From Prosthecochloris ethylica (GTDB lineage: Bacteria; Bacteroidota; Chlorobiia; Chlorobiales; Chlorobiaceae): DNA of 64,000 nucleotides. A model generated the notes under the pieces. The model was not told where the DNA came from. It saw nothing but the letters and a program-made list of their open reading frames with translations, and made no database searches. Both the position numbers and the translations under genes were made by a program. This document shows positions 8,817 to 16,306 of the stretch, piece by piece (the first letter of the stretch is position 1; the number at the start of each line of letters is the position of its first letter). The DNA lies in assembly GCF_015234275.1 (NCBI RefSeq), contig NZ_JADGII010000011.1; one strand, 5' to 3'.

Positions 8817-9857
8817 TTATCTGAAATACTTCTCTTTCAGCCAGAGCGAGACGTTGACGAGGCTGATGAGGACGGGGACTTCGACGAGGGGGCCGATGAC
8901 GGCGGCGAAGGCTTCTGCGGAGCTGATGCCGAAGACGGCTACGGCAACGGCGATGGCGAGTTCGAAGTTGTTGCTGGCAGCGGTGAAGGAGAGCGTGGCG
9001 GTTTTTGGGTAGTCCGCACCGGCTTTCCTCGCGAGGAAAAACGAGACCAGGAACATCACGATGAAGTAGATCAGAAGTGGAACCGCGATGCGCAGGACGT
9101 CGAACGGAATGGTGACGATGTACTCTCCCTTGAGCGAAAACATCACGAGAATGGTGAAGAGCAGCGCGACGAGCGTGAGTGGGCTGATGCGGGGGATGAA
9201 CACGTTGTCGTACCATTCCGCACCTTTGAGCCTGACCAGGGTGAACCGGGTGAGAAATCCTGCCAGGAACGGGATGCCGAGGTAGATCAGCACCGATGTG
9301 GCGATCTCGCTGATGGTGATGGTGACGCTGAACGACTCGAGCCCGAGCCACGGCGGCAGGACGGTGAGAAAGATCCAGGCGTAGACGGAGAAGAACAGGA
9401 TCTGGAAAATCGAGTTGAATGCCACCAGCCCTGCGGCGTACTCCCGGTCACCGCCGGCAAGATCGTTCCAGACGATGACCATGGCGATGCAGCGGGCGAG
9501 CCCGATCAGGATCAGCCCGGCCATGTAGTGCGGCATTTCCGAGAGGAACAGAACGGCAAGGCCGAACATGAGCAGCGGCCCGATGACCCAGTTCAGGAGG
9601 AGCGACAGGCTCAGTACTTTCGTGTTGCGGAACACGTCGCCAAGCTCTTCGTACTTCACTTTTGCCAGCGGCGGGTACATCATGACGATCAGGCCGACAG
9701 CTATCGGAATGTTGGTGGTGCCTCTCTGGAAGCTGTTCCAGAAATCGGCGATGGCCGGCACGGCATAGCCGGAGAGTACCCCGACAGCCATGGCAAGGAA
9801 GATCCAGAGGGTCAGGTAGCGGTCGAGAAACGACAGCTGCTTCATGGATATGCTCAT
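8817..9857 (-). CDS. acr3: Arsenite efflux transporter, ACR3 family
   Basis: A ten-span membrane protein of 346 residues that extrudes arsenite using the proton gradient. Its fourth helix holds the family's conserved cysteine in a GLARCIAMVIVWNDL stretch. The FTAASNNFELAIAVAV region with the conserved glutamate lies near residue 290. It is the last gene of the arsenic operon and overlaps the upstream arsC by four bases, so translation is probably coupled. Length and motifs are normal for the family. Some annotations call this family arsB although it is unrelated to E. coli ArsB. Confidence 0.95.
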   Translation of the reverse strand: MSISMKQLSFLDRYLTLWIFLAMAVGVLSGYAVPAIADFWNSFQRGTTNIPIAVGLIVMMYPPLAKVKYEELGDVFRNTKVLSLSLLLNWVIGPLLMFGLAVLFLSEMPHYMAGLILIGLARCIAMVIVWNDLAGGDREYAAGLVAFNSIFQILFFSVYAWIFLTVLPPWLGLESFSVTITISEIATSVLIYLGIPFLAGFLTRFTLVRLKGAEWYDNVFIPRISPLTLVALLFTILVMFSLKGEYIVTIPFDVLRIAVPLLIYFIVMFLVSFFLARKAGADYPKTATLSFTAASNNFELAIAVAVAVFGISSAEAFAAVIGPLVEVPVLISLVNVSLWLKEKYFR

Positions 9858-10294
9858 GGTGTGTCCTCCCTGTTGTTTATGGAGCGATAGAACTCCCGGA
9901 ATTTTTCTTCGATTTCATCACGGATCCGTCGGAAGACTGCGAGCTGTTCCTCGCGGTTTCCTTCTGCGAGGGCTGGGTCTTCGAACCCTATGTGCAGCCG
10001 GTGGTGAACCGTGCCGGTAAACATCGGGCAGCTCTCCTGAGCTCCGTCACATACGGTGATCACGTAGTCGAACGAGGTTTCGAGGTGGCGATCGACGGAT
10101 TCGGGACGGGCCGCGCTGATGTCGATGCCTTTTTCCTGCATGACGTCGACAGCCAGAGGGTGAACGCGTTCGGCGGGCCGGGTCCCTGCGGAGCGGACGA
10201 TGAGGCCCGGGTCGAACGAACGGAGAAATCCTGCGGCCATCTGGCTGCGGCACGAGTTGCCGGTACAGAGGATGAGGATCGATCGAGGAGTCAT
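9854..10294 (-). CDS. arsC: Arsenate reductase, thioredoxin-coupled LMW-phosphatase type
   Basis: Reduces arsenate to arsenite, which ACR3 then exports. The 146-residue protein has the phosphatase-like loop CTGNSCRS with nucleophile Cys10 and Arg16, plus Cys82 and Cys89 in VCDGAQESC for the disulfide cascade that hands electrons to thioredoxin. It lies between the permease gene (20-base gap) and acr3 (four-base overlap) in one operon. A second, divergent arsC lies about 2 kb away, so the locus carries two different enzymes. Assignment is firm. Confidence 0.95.
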   Translation of the reverse strand: MTPRSILILCTGNSCRSQMAAGFLRSFDPGLIVRSAGTRPAERVHPLAVDVMQEKGIDISAARPESVDRHLETSFDYVITVCDGAQESCPMFTGTVHHRLHIGFEDPALAEGNREEQLAVFRRIRDEIEEKFREFYRSINNREDTP

Positions 10295-10314
10295 GATGAC
10301 ATGGTGGTTTCAGG

Positions 10315-11373
10315 TTAGAGAAGCAGATTGAAGAGAAATCCGACGATGATGATGCCCGAGGCGACGATGCCGGCAAACACGGCGATCAGCCGGGGTTTGA
10401 GGACCTTGCGCAGGATGATCATTTCAGGGGCGGAGAGCGCGATGACGCTCATCATGAACGCCATGACCGTGCCGATTGCCGCTCCCTTGCCGATCAGGGC
10501 TTCGGCAACAGGCAGCACTCCGGCTATGTTTGTGTACATCGGCACCCCGACGAGCACGGCGGCGGGGACCGACCACCAGGCCTCCTCGCCCATGAGCGAT
10601 GCCATGAACGTTTCCGGTACGTAGCCGTGAATCAATGCTCCAGCTCCGACACCCAGGACGATATACATCCAGACCTTTCCGACGATCGAACGCACCGATT
10701 CCAGCCCTTCCCTGATCCGTCCGTTCCAGGACATCGCCTGCCTGTTCTCCTGCCCCGGAGGCACTCCCTGCTGCAGGTTCTGCACCCACTCTTCGAGGCT
10801 GTGCTCCATGTGAAGTCGTTCGATGATCACTCCTGACACGACAGCAATGAGAAACCCGAGCAGGACATAGATGAGAGCGATCTGCCATCCGAACATGCCG
10901 AGGAGCAGGAACAGGGCGACCCCGTCGACCATAGGTGCGGCAATGAGAAATGAAAACGTGACGCCCAGCGGGACGCCGGCCTGCAGGAAACCGATAAAGA
11001 GGGGGACGGCCGAGCATGAACAGAACGGCGTGACCATCCCGAGCAGCGCGGCGAGTCCGTTGCCGGTGCCGGCGCGGCGCTGTGACAGAAGTTGACGGGT
11101 GCGTTCGGGGGAGACGAACGTGTGCACCACTCCCATGACGAAGACTACGGCTGTCAGGAGCAGCAGGACTTTCGGGAGTTCATAGAGAAGGAAATGCAGG
11201 CTCTCTCCTGCCCTGTCGGCCCTCGTCAGCCCCACCGCATGGACAAGCATGCTGGCGAGTGCGTCGAGATTGCTGTAGAGCAGAATCCACACGGCAGCCG
11301 CTGTGGCCGCAGCCGGCAGCAGCGTACGTGGCAGTTCAGCTGTCCCGTCGTTCTTTGGCGTCTCAGGCATCAT
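10315..11373 (-). CDS. Permease of the DUF318/ArsP type
   Basis: A 352-residue membrane protein with about eight or nine spans. It carries the family motif TPFCSCSAVPLFIG near residue 130, with its paired cysteines, and a related GVPMYTNIAGVLPVAEAL motif in the second half. ArsP members export trivalent methylated or aromatic arsenicals; other members of the family have unknown cargo. It overlaps the upstream redox-protein gene by four bases and is followed closely by arsC, so it belongs to the arsenic operon. The specific cargo is inferred from context only. Confidence 0.85.
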   Translation of the reverse strand: MMPETPKNDGTAELPRTLLPAAATAAAVWILLYSNLDALASMLVHAVGLTRADRAGESLHFLLYELPKVLLLLTAVVFVMGVVHTFVSPERTRQLLSQRRAGTGNGLAALLGMVTPFCSCSAVPLFIGFLQAGVPLGVTFSFLIAAPMVDGVALFLLLGMFGWQIALIYVLLGFLIAVVSGVIIERLHMEHSLEEWVQNLQQGVPPGQENRQAMSWNGRIREGLESVRSIVGKVWMYIVLGVGAGALIHGYVPETFMASLMGEEAWWSVPAAVLVGVPMYTNIAGVLPVAEALIGKGAAIGTVMAFMMSVIALSAPEMIILRKVLKPRLIAVFAGIVASGIIIVGFLFNLLL

Positions 11374-11606
11374 GAGCTGACAAGCTGCTTGATTTCGTCG
11401 AGAGATGGCACGCGTCCCGATGTTCTGACCTCTTCATCGATGACCAGGGCAGGAGTCGACATGACATTGTAGGCGATAATGTCCTGGATCTCTTCCACTT
11501 TTTCTATGGTAGCGTCTGTCGAGGTTTCTTCCACGGCCTGCCGGACAAGTTTTTCAAGCTGTTTACATGTGGGGCATCCCGTGCCGAGTACTTTGATGTT
11601 TTTCAT
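11370..11606 (-). CDS. Small redox-active disulfide (thioredoxin-like) protein
   Basis: A 78-residue thioredoxin-fold protein with active-site Cys11 and Cys14 (GTGCPTCK) and the cis-proline region MSTPALVID. These short redox-active disulfide proteins are often encoded with DUF318 permeases, as here, where the ATGA overlap couples the two. It could keep the permease or arsenate reductase reduced. The ATG at 11606 matches the family start; the frame is open 21 codons further upstream without homology. It is the first gene of its operon, and an operator-like site lies 23 bases upstream. Confidence 0.88.
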   Translation of the reverse strand: MKNIKVLGTGCPTCKQLEKLVRQAVEETSTDATIEKVEEIQDIIAYNVMSTPALVIDEEVRTSGRVPSLDEIKQLVSS

Positions 11607-11628
11607 GGTCGGTATTGTTTTATAGTTC

Positions 11629-11644
11629 AACGCAAATATACGAT
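11629..11644. promoter_or_regulatory. Second operator-like site, before the arsenic operon
   Basis: AACGCAAATATACGAT differs at two of 16 positions from the perfect palindrome before arsR. It sits 23-38 bases upstream of the redox-protein start codon, where a repressor would block transcription of the four-gene operon. Confidence 0.65.
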
Positions 11645-11659
11645 GATAAAGGACGCTGC

Positions 11660-11995
11660 TCAGCAACATCGGTCTTCGTCCCGTTCATGGGCGAACAACG
11701 CCTCGAAGAGGGTGGCGGCACGTTGCCAGTTTTGCGGGTTCAGGCAGTATTTGACCCTGGGCGGATTGATTTCCCCCTGTATCAGCCCGGCTTCGAGCAG
11801 CGCCTTGAGGTGCTGGGAGATGGTGGACTGGGCCATGGGAATGATGCTGGTGAGTTCTCCGGTAAAGCAGCATGGCTGGTTCGAGAGCAGTTTGAGGATC
11901 TGCACGCGGACCGGGTGGGAGAGTGCCTTGGCAAAGAGGGCAAGGTCCTGCTCGTCCTCGGTGTAGGAGATGTCGGCTGCGGTTCTTTTCATCAT
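11660..11995 (-). CDS. arsR: ArsR-family metalloregulator
   Basis: A winged-helix repressor of 111 residues. The DNA-recognition helix region reads AQSTISQHLKALLEAGLI. Cys42 and Cys43 sit at the start of the preceding helix, and two more cysteines end the protein (Cys110, Cys111), all candidate arsenite ligands. The usual ELCVCDL motif is replaced by CCFTGEL. The frame is open up to 12151, but homology starts at the double ATG at 11995/11992. It is transcribed toward the arsenic operon, 53 bases before its first gene. A perfect palindrome upstream suggests self-repression. Confidence 0.9.
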   Translation of the reverse strand: MMKRTAADISYTEDEQDLALFAKALSHPVRVQILKLLSNQPCCFTGELTSIIPMAQSTISQHLKALLEAGLIQGEINPPRVKYCLNPQNWQRAATLFEALFAHERDEDRCC

Positions 11996-12011
11996 GAATG
12001 CTTTATCATTT

Positions 12012-12027
12012 ATCGTAAATATACGAT
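12012..12027. promoter_or_regulatory. Palindromic ArsR operator upstream of arsR
   Basis: ATCGTAAATATACGAT is a perfect 6-4-6 inverted repeat 17 bases upstream of the arsR start codon. The near copy at 11629-11644 before the next operon supports a common ArsR binding site. The divergent arsC starts 139 bases away. Confidence 0.7.
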
Positions 12028-12165
12028 TATCTGTGGGCGATCCAAGTGTTTTTTTGCATCGGGGAGTGCGCGGGCTTCTGTTACAACCATGTGAACTGGA
12101 CCGGCAGCAGGTGTGTGATCGTGTATCTTCCCCCTTTGATCGCATAACCAAATTGCAGGAATCGT

Positions 12166-12612
12166 ATGGATGACAAGAAACAGAAGGTATTGATCCTCTG
12201 CTCGGGCAATTCGGCCCGAAGCCAGATGGCAGAGGGTTTTCTGCGCCACATGGCCGGTGAGCGTTTCGAGGTGATGAGTGCCGGTACCGAGCCGGCGGCA
12301 GAGGTCAATTCCCTTGCGGTCCGTGTCATGCAGGAGGCCGGTATCGATATTTCAGGCCAGAAGCCCAAAGACCTGTCGCTCTACCTTGGCAAAACCTTTA
12401 TTCATTACCTGATCATTGTCTGCAGCAGGGCCAACGATGTGTGCCCGCGTGTCTGGCCCGGCCTGCTCACCGAAGAGAATCGCCTCTACTGGCCGGTGGA
12501 TGATCCTGCAGAGGAAGAGGGCCCGGAAGAAGAGCGCCTGGAGGCTTTCCGCGCAGCCCGTGACGAGATCAGACAGAAGCTTGCCTCCTGGCTGGACAAC
12601 CGGGCGACCTGA
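12166..12612 (+). CDS. arsC: Second arsenate reductase, LMW-phosphatase type
   Basis: A 148-residue protein with CSGNSARS (Cys12, Arg18) and the later pair Cys86/Cys93 (VCSRANDVC), so it should use the same thioredoxin-coupled mechanism as the operon copy. It differs clearly in sequence from that copy, including an acidic stretch near residue 115 (PAEEEGPEEE). It is transcribed away from arsR. Its stop codon touches the stop codon of the convergent macrodomain gene with no bases between. Whether it reduces arsenate or is a tyrosine phosphatase cannot be fully decided, but the cysteine set favours arsenate. Confidence 0.88.
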   Translation: MDDKKQKVLILCSGNSARSQMAEGFLRHMAGERFEVMSAGTEPAAEVNSLAVRVMQEAGIDISGQKPKDLSLYLGKTFIHYLIIVCSRANDVCPRVWPGLLTEENRLYWPVDDPAEEEGPEEERLEAFRAARDEIRQKLASWLDNRAT

Positions 12613-13155
12613 TCAACAGCTTCCGCGGTATGCATCGAAGAGTTCTTCGTAAATCCGGAGATCGCTCTCGCTGAAGAGCACGAAACGGATGAGTTCGATG
12701 TGATGCAGTTCACCGCAGGCAGCAATGACGGCCTTGAGAGCATGTCGTGCAGCTGCTTCGGGGGGATAGCTGAACATCCCCGTCGATATGGCCGGAAACG
12801 CGATCGAACGGAGACGGTGACGGTCGGCGAGGTGAAGCGCATGCCGGTAGCAGTCCCCGAGCAGCGTGTCGGCTGGTTCATCGCGGCCGTAGACCGGCCC
12901 GAGGCAGTGGATGACGTGACTGTTTGGCAGGTTGTGGCCGGAGGTGATCACGGCCTCTCCTGTCGCGATGGGGGCGAATTCGCGGCACTCTTCAGCCAGG
13001 CCCGTTCCCGCGGCATCGTGAATCGCACCCGCCACCCCGCTCCCGGAGAGCAGCTGGCTGTTGGCGGCGTTGACGATAGCGTCAATATCCGGCTGGTCGG
13101 CAATGTCGCCCTGCCTGCACTCCAGCCGGGTTGTTCCTGCGTAGATGACTTCCAT
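12613..13155 (-). CDS. Macrodomain protein, probable O-acetyl-ADP-ribose deacetylase
   Basis: A single macrodomain of 180 residues. The hallmark loops are present: GDIADQPDIDAIVNAANSQL near residue 16, then GSGVAGAIHDAAG, and the phosphate loop AFPAISTGMFSYP near 120. Such proteins hydrolyse O-acetyl-ADP-ribose or remove ADP-ribose from proteins, in the cytoplasm. A good ribosome site (GGGAGG) lies before the ATG. It is convergent with arsC; a link to arsenic is not shown and may be accidental. Confidence 0.9.
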   Translation of the reverse strand: MEVIYAGTTRLECRQGDIADQPDIDAIVNAANSQLLSGSGVAGAIHDAAGTGLAEECREFAPIATGEAVITSGHNLPNSHVIHCLGPVYGRDEPADTLLGDCYRHALHLADRHRLRSIAFPAISTGMFSYPPEAAARHALKAVIAACGELHHIELIRFVLFSESDLRIYEELFDAYRGSC

Positions 13156-13262
13156 AATGACGACCTCCCTGTATGAAATAAATTACGATACTTCGGGGTA
13201 AGCCGGAAAATCCTTATCATTTCCACGTGAAAAATTTTCTAACCGCTACGACAAGGAGCCTC

Positions 13263-13601
13263 ATGAGCGATACGCCGAACTGTCCGAAATGCAATTGTGA
13301 ATATGTGTACGAAGATGGATTTCTTCTCGTCTGTCCTGAATGTGCGTACGAGTGGAATCCATCCGGATCTTCTGACGAAAGCGAGACACGTGTATGGAAG
13401 GATGCCAACGGGACGCTGCTCCAGGACGGGGATAGCGTGACTGTCATCAAGGATCTCAAGGTCAAGGGGGCATCGTCGGTGCTGAAGGGAGGAACAAAAG
13501 TGAAGAATATCCGCCTTGTCGATGGCGATCATGATATCGACTGTAAAATCGATGGCTTCGGGCCGATGCAGCTGAAATCTGAATTCGTCAGGAAGGCCTG
13601 A
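13263..13601 (+). CDS. yjdM: YjdM (PhnA) family zinc-ribbon protein
   Basis: A 112-residue protein with an N-terminal zinc ribbon (CPKCNCEYVY then CPECAYEW) and the C-terminal beta-rich domain with DLKVKGASSVLKGG. Members were once called PhnA or alkylphosphonate utilisation proteins, but their function is unknown. The ATG at 13263 follows a strong AAGGAG site, so the upstream ATG at 13227 is not used. It is monocistronic in this window. Confidence 0.92.
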   Translation: MSDTPNCPKCNCEYVYEDGFLLVCPECAYEWNPSGSSDESETRVWKDANGTLLQDGDSVTVIKDLKVKGASSVLKGGTKVKNIRLVDGDHDIDCKIDGFGPMQLKSEFVRKA

Positions 13602-13701
13602 AATGAAAAAGGGGGAGGGGCTGATTTCTGATTCTCGGTCAGAGGTTTTATTTTTGATGAAAGGATAGTGCAACGGGGGGCAATGAACAAACTCATTGTT
13701 T

Positions 13702-14718
13702 ATGATCCGGACGTCGCGTGTTAGAATTCGTGCCGGCCTTTGCTGCCTGCTTTTGTTGTTTTTTTCCGCAGCCTCATTCGGTCAACAGAAGCCGGAAAGG
13801 TCGCTCTTGCGGATTGGCTATATCCCGATTGCCGAGTGTCTGCCCCTTTATGTTGCCGTCGAGAAGGGATTTTTCGACAAGTACGGCATCGAGGTCGAAC
13901 TTGTTGCGTTCGGCGGAGGGGCCAAAATTCTCGATGAGATCGAGGCCGGCAATCTCGATGCGGGAATTTCCAATATGGTTTCGTTTGTCAGGAGCCTGGT
14001 ACGAGGCGAGGAGTTGTATTCCGTGTTCGGGGCGACGTACGAGACCGAGTGCCACCAGGAGCACGCGCTGCTGGTGAATACCGATATCATCAAGCGTGCA
14101 GATGATCTGCGCGGTGTTACGGTCGCGGTCAATTCGTTCCGGAATATCGACGAGCTGATGGTACGGATGTACCTTGACGGTACCGGGTTGCGATGGGACG
14201 AGGTGAATGTCATCGAGGTCGGGTTTCCCGATATGGCCTCGATGCTGCAGGACGGCCGCATCGCAATGGCATCGATCGTCGAGCCCTATACAACGCTGGC
14301 CCTGCAGGACGAATGCGGGAGGGTCGAAAAGATAGCCAATCATTACCTGGGTTTTTCTGCGTCGACACTGGTTACGACATATGTAAGTTCCGGGAAGGCG
14401 ATCAGGGAAAAAACGGACGTGCTTCGGGGCTTTGTGCAGGCCATGAGGCAGGCGACGTCGTATATCTCCGCGCATGACGGGGAGGTGCGTGCGTTCATTG
14501 GAACGTATACCAGCGTTCCTTCGGAACTCCTCGACCGCATCGGATTGCCGGAATTCGGAATGGAGCCCCGGAGGATGGCGATCAATGCGCATCTCCAGCA
14601 TATGAAACGGTTCGGATGTATCGATTCTTCCGCTGCATTGCCTGATACGGTTGTCTGGTCATTCGGCGGAGTGCAGCCTGCAGCAGCAGCGTCGGACGGC
14701 ACTGATGAATGTCGATAG
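13702..14718 (+). CDS. NMT1/SsuA-like periplasmic substrate-binding protein
   Basis: A secreted binding protein of 338 residues with an N-terminal signal peptide (about 1-28, ending near SFG). The first lobe has the family pattern LRIGYIPIAECLPLYVAVEKG, then GIEVELVAFGGGAKILDEI. Relatives bind sulfonates, nitrate, bicarbonate or thiamine precursors for ABC importers. No permease or ATPase lies nearby, so the partner must be elsewhere. ATG 13702 is used rather than the TTG two codons upstream. The final 60 bases overlap the remnant Mut7-C gene on the other strand. The substrate is unknown. Confidence 0.8.
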   Translation: MIRTSRVRIRAGLCCLLLLFFSAASFGQQKPERSLLRIGYIPIAECLPLYVAVEKGFFDKYGIEVELVAFGGGAKILDEIEAGNLDAGISNMVSFVRSLVRGEELYSVFGATYETECHQEHALLVNTDIIKRADDLRGVTVAVNSFRNIDELMVRMYLDGTGLRWDEVNVIEVGFPDMASMLQDGRIAMASIVEPYTTLALQDECGRVEKIANHYLGFSASTLVTTYVSSGKAIREKTDVLRGFVQAMRQATSYISAHDGEVRAFIGTYTSVPSELLDRIGLPEFGMEPRRMAINAHLQHMKRFGCIDSSAALPDTVVWSFGGVQPAAAASDGTDECR

Positions 14719-15083
14719 CCTGGTGCTGTGTGATCCCTGCCAGTAGATGCGCTGGCAGGAAGAGCAGATGGAGAAGGTGTCGAAGTAGAGGCGGGTTTTC
14801 GGTTCCAGCAGCCCGTTGCAGGCGGTTGCGTTCCCCGGTGTGCGGGGTCGATATGGCGGACCTCTATCCGGTCGTTCGGGGAAAGGTGAAAGGAGAACCC
14901 GGCAGGAATGCCGTTGACCCGGATGCTGCCGACTTCGGTATGAGGAATGCCAGAGGACTCGATGAGGTCCCTGGCCGTTGTGGCATGTGACAGCTCGCGG
15001 GTGACCGCTGCCCGGCGCGCACCCTTGCGGAAGCAGTGCAGTGGCCGGGAGCATTCGAGAACGACGCTGAACGGTTCAGGCAT
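14659..15083 (-). pseudogene. Mut7-C protein remnant: ubiquitin-like start joined to zinc-ribbon end
   Basis: Two pieces of one protein family lie in different frames. From 15083, the first frame gives a Mut7-C-type ubiquitin-like domain of about 80 residues, including ARDLIESSGIPHTEVGSIRV. A second frame then gives a C-terminal zinc-ribbon end: ACNGLLEP followed by ICSSCQRIYWQGSH. The RNase-like middle (roughly 100-140 residues) is missing and the frame changes around 14820-14845. This is best read as an internal deletion with frameshift. The 3' end overlaps the convergent binding-protein gene. Confidence 0.72.
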
Positions 15084-15102
15084 ACATGATGGCGAGAACA
15101 GT

Positions 15103-15136
15103 CATCCCCGGACGCACGCTGCCGTTCCCGGGGATG
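15103..15136 (-). terminator. Hairpin after the duplicated-module secreted protein gene
   Basis: CATCCCCGG (15103-15111) pairs perfectly with CCGGGGATG (15128-15136) across a 16-base loop, 15 bases beyond the stop codon of the gene to its right. The downstream T tract is poor, so it may be a terminator or an end-protecting hairpin. Confidence 0.45.
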
Positions 15137-15151
15137 CTGTTGTAGAGGCAC

Positions 15152-16096
15152 TTACTTTCTCAGGTACTGGAAGCTCGGGTCCGGACGACCGACAAAGCAG
15201 GACCGGGTGAAGCCGTACTTCTTGATGACTGCATAGGCTGTTCTGGCTTCGTCTTCCTTGTTGCCGAAATCGAACATCCAGTGGTTGCCGTCGACAATTT
15301 TCCAGCGTCCGTTGATCTCCTTGACTTCGATGGTCGAGGGATTGAAGCTGATGCAATCCTCTCCGGGCATCGGGCCTTTGGGGGCATTGCCCGACGTCAG
15401 CATGTACTGGAAACTCGGGTCCGGACGACCGACGAAGCAGGACTGGTTCAGCTTGTAATGCTTGATCACTCTCAGCGCCTTGTAGGCTTCGCTGCGTTTG
15501 TTGCCGAAATCAAACATCCAGTGGTTGCCATCGACGATTTTCCAGCTTCCGTTTACATTCTTGACGGTGGTCGTTGCGGGATTGAAGCTGATGCAGTCCT
15601 CCTTTAGCTGCGGCACCGGCTGCGGTAATGGCATCGGTATCGGCATCGGTGTGACCGGGAGAACCTGAAACTGTCGGTTGAAACGGTAGAAGGAGGTGTA
15701 GTTGGAACGGTTGCTTCCATCGGTAAATCGGGTGAACGCGTTTGCCTGCAGCTTGTTCTTCCCTGCTGAGCGCACGACGATCACGGTTTCCTTGAATCCT
15801 TCGGTAAAGACGGCGGTCACGGCCCGTGTGCGCTGCATCATATCCGACGAGACGTTCGGTGCGTAGGGATGGGCGACAACCTCTCCCCAGTCGCAGTCTT
15901 CAGGATGACATTTCCCCCAGGCATGAAGCCTGATCCCGCTGCCGTCTTTCGTGATTTGAAGTTTTGTGATCCCCCGGGTATCGGGGTCGGTGTTGGTCCA
16001 GGTTCCGGTAAACTGGCTGATGGAGGCGAAACCGAGAGACTGGTGCAGCAGGAGGAGCATGAGCACCGATGCTGCCGAGACGATGATTTTTTTCAT
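15152..16096 (-). CDS. Secreted protein with two copies of a 66-residue cysteine-containing module
   Basis: A 314-residue exported protein with a signal peptide (1-24). Residues 25-145 form a beta-rich domain with one cysteine pair (63/68). A proline-rich linker (about 147-163) then leads to two modules at 166-231 and 246-311. Each has the plan EDCISFNP, NGxWKIVDGNHWMFDFGNK, SCFVGRPDPSFQY, with one cysteine near each end that probably form a disulfide. I recall this module in other bacterial secreted proteins without a known function. The matching DNA shows recent duplication. Neighbours give no clue to its role. Confidence 0.8.
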   Translation of the reverse strand: MKKIIVSAASVLMLLLLHQSLGFASISQFTGTWTNTDPDTRGITKLQITKDGSGIRLHAWGKCHPEDCDWGEVVAHPYAPNVSSDMMQRTRAVTAVFTEGFKETVIVVRSAGKNKLQANAFTRFTDGSNRSNYTSFYRFNRQFQVLPVTPMPIPMPLPQPVPQLKEDCISFNPATTTVKNVNGSWKIVDGNHWMFDFGNKRSEAYKALRVIKHYKLNQSCFVGRPDPSFQYMLTSGNAPKGPMPGEDCISFNPSTIEVKEINGRWKIVDGNHWMFDFGNKEDEARTAYAVIKKYGFTRSCFVGRPDPSFQYLRK

Positions 16097-16306
16097 GTCG
16101 CTTCGGGTTTTGTTCGGGGAGATGTATGATTGTCACAGGGCACAACAGGAAAAGTTATGCTTTCACAGCTTGAAAACCAATCATTGTCACAAAAGGCGGG
16201 AACCTCAGGCATACTTCTTCGGTTCCTTTTCCAGATTCGTTATACTCAAGAAAATGAAGCAGATACCCTGCCCGGATGATGAACTCTGCAAGAACATGAA
16301 CGGACA

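Noticed and set aside
9854..12612. Arsenic genes as a composite transposon or island
   Set aside because: Only one inverted-repeat element is present, on one side. No integrase, transposase or second element flanks the cluster.
14343..15083. A 246-codon open frame on the minus strand
   Set aside because: Only its first 80 codons have Mut7-C homology. The rest is antisense to the binding-protein gene, so it is not an intact protein.
16199..16230. GGAACC/GGTTCC hairpin followed by TTTT in the gap before mrpA
   Set aside because: Six pairs with a 16-base loop is weak and expected by chance; no transcript is known to end there.
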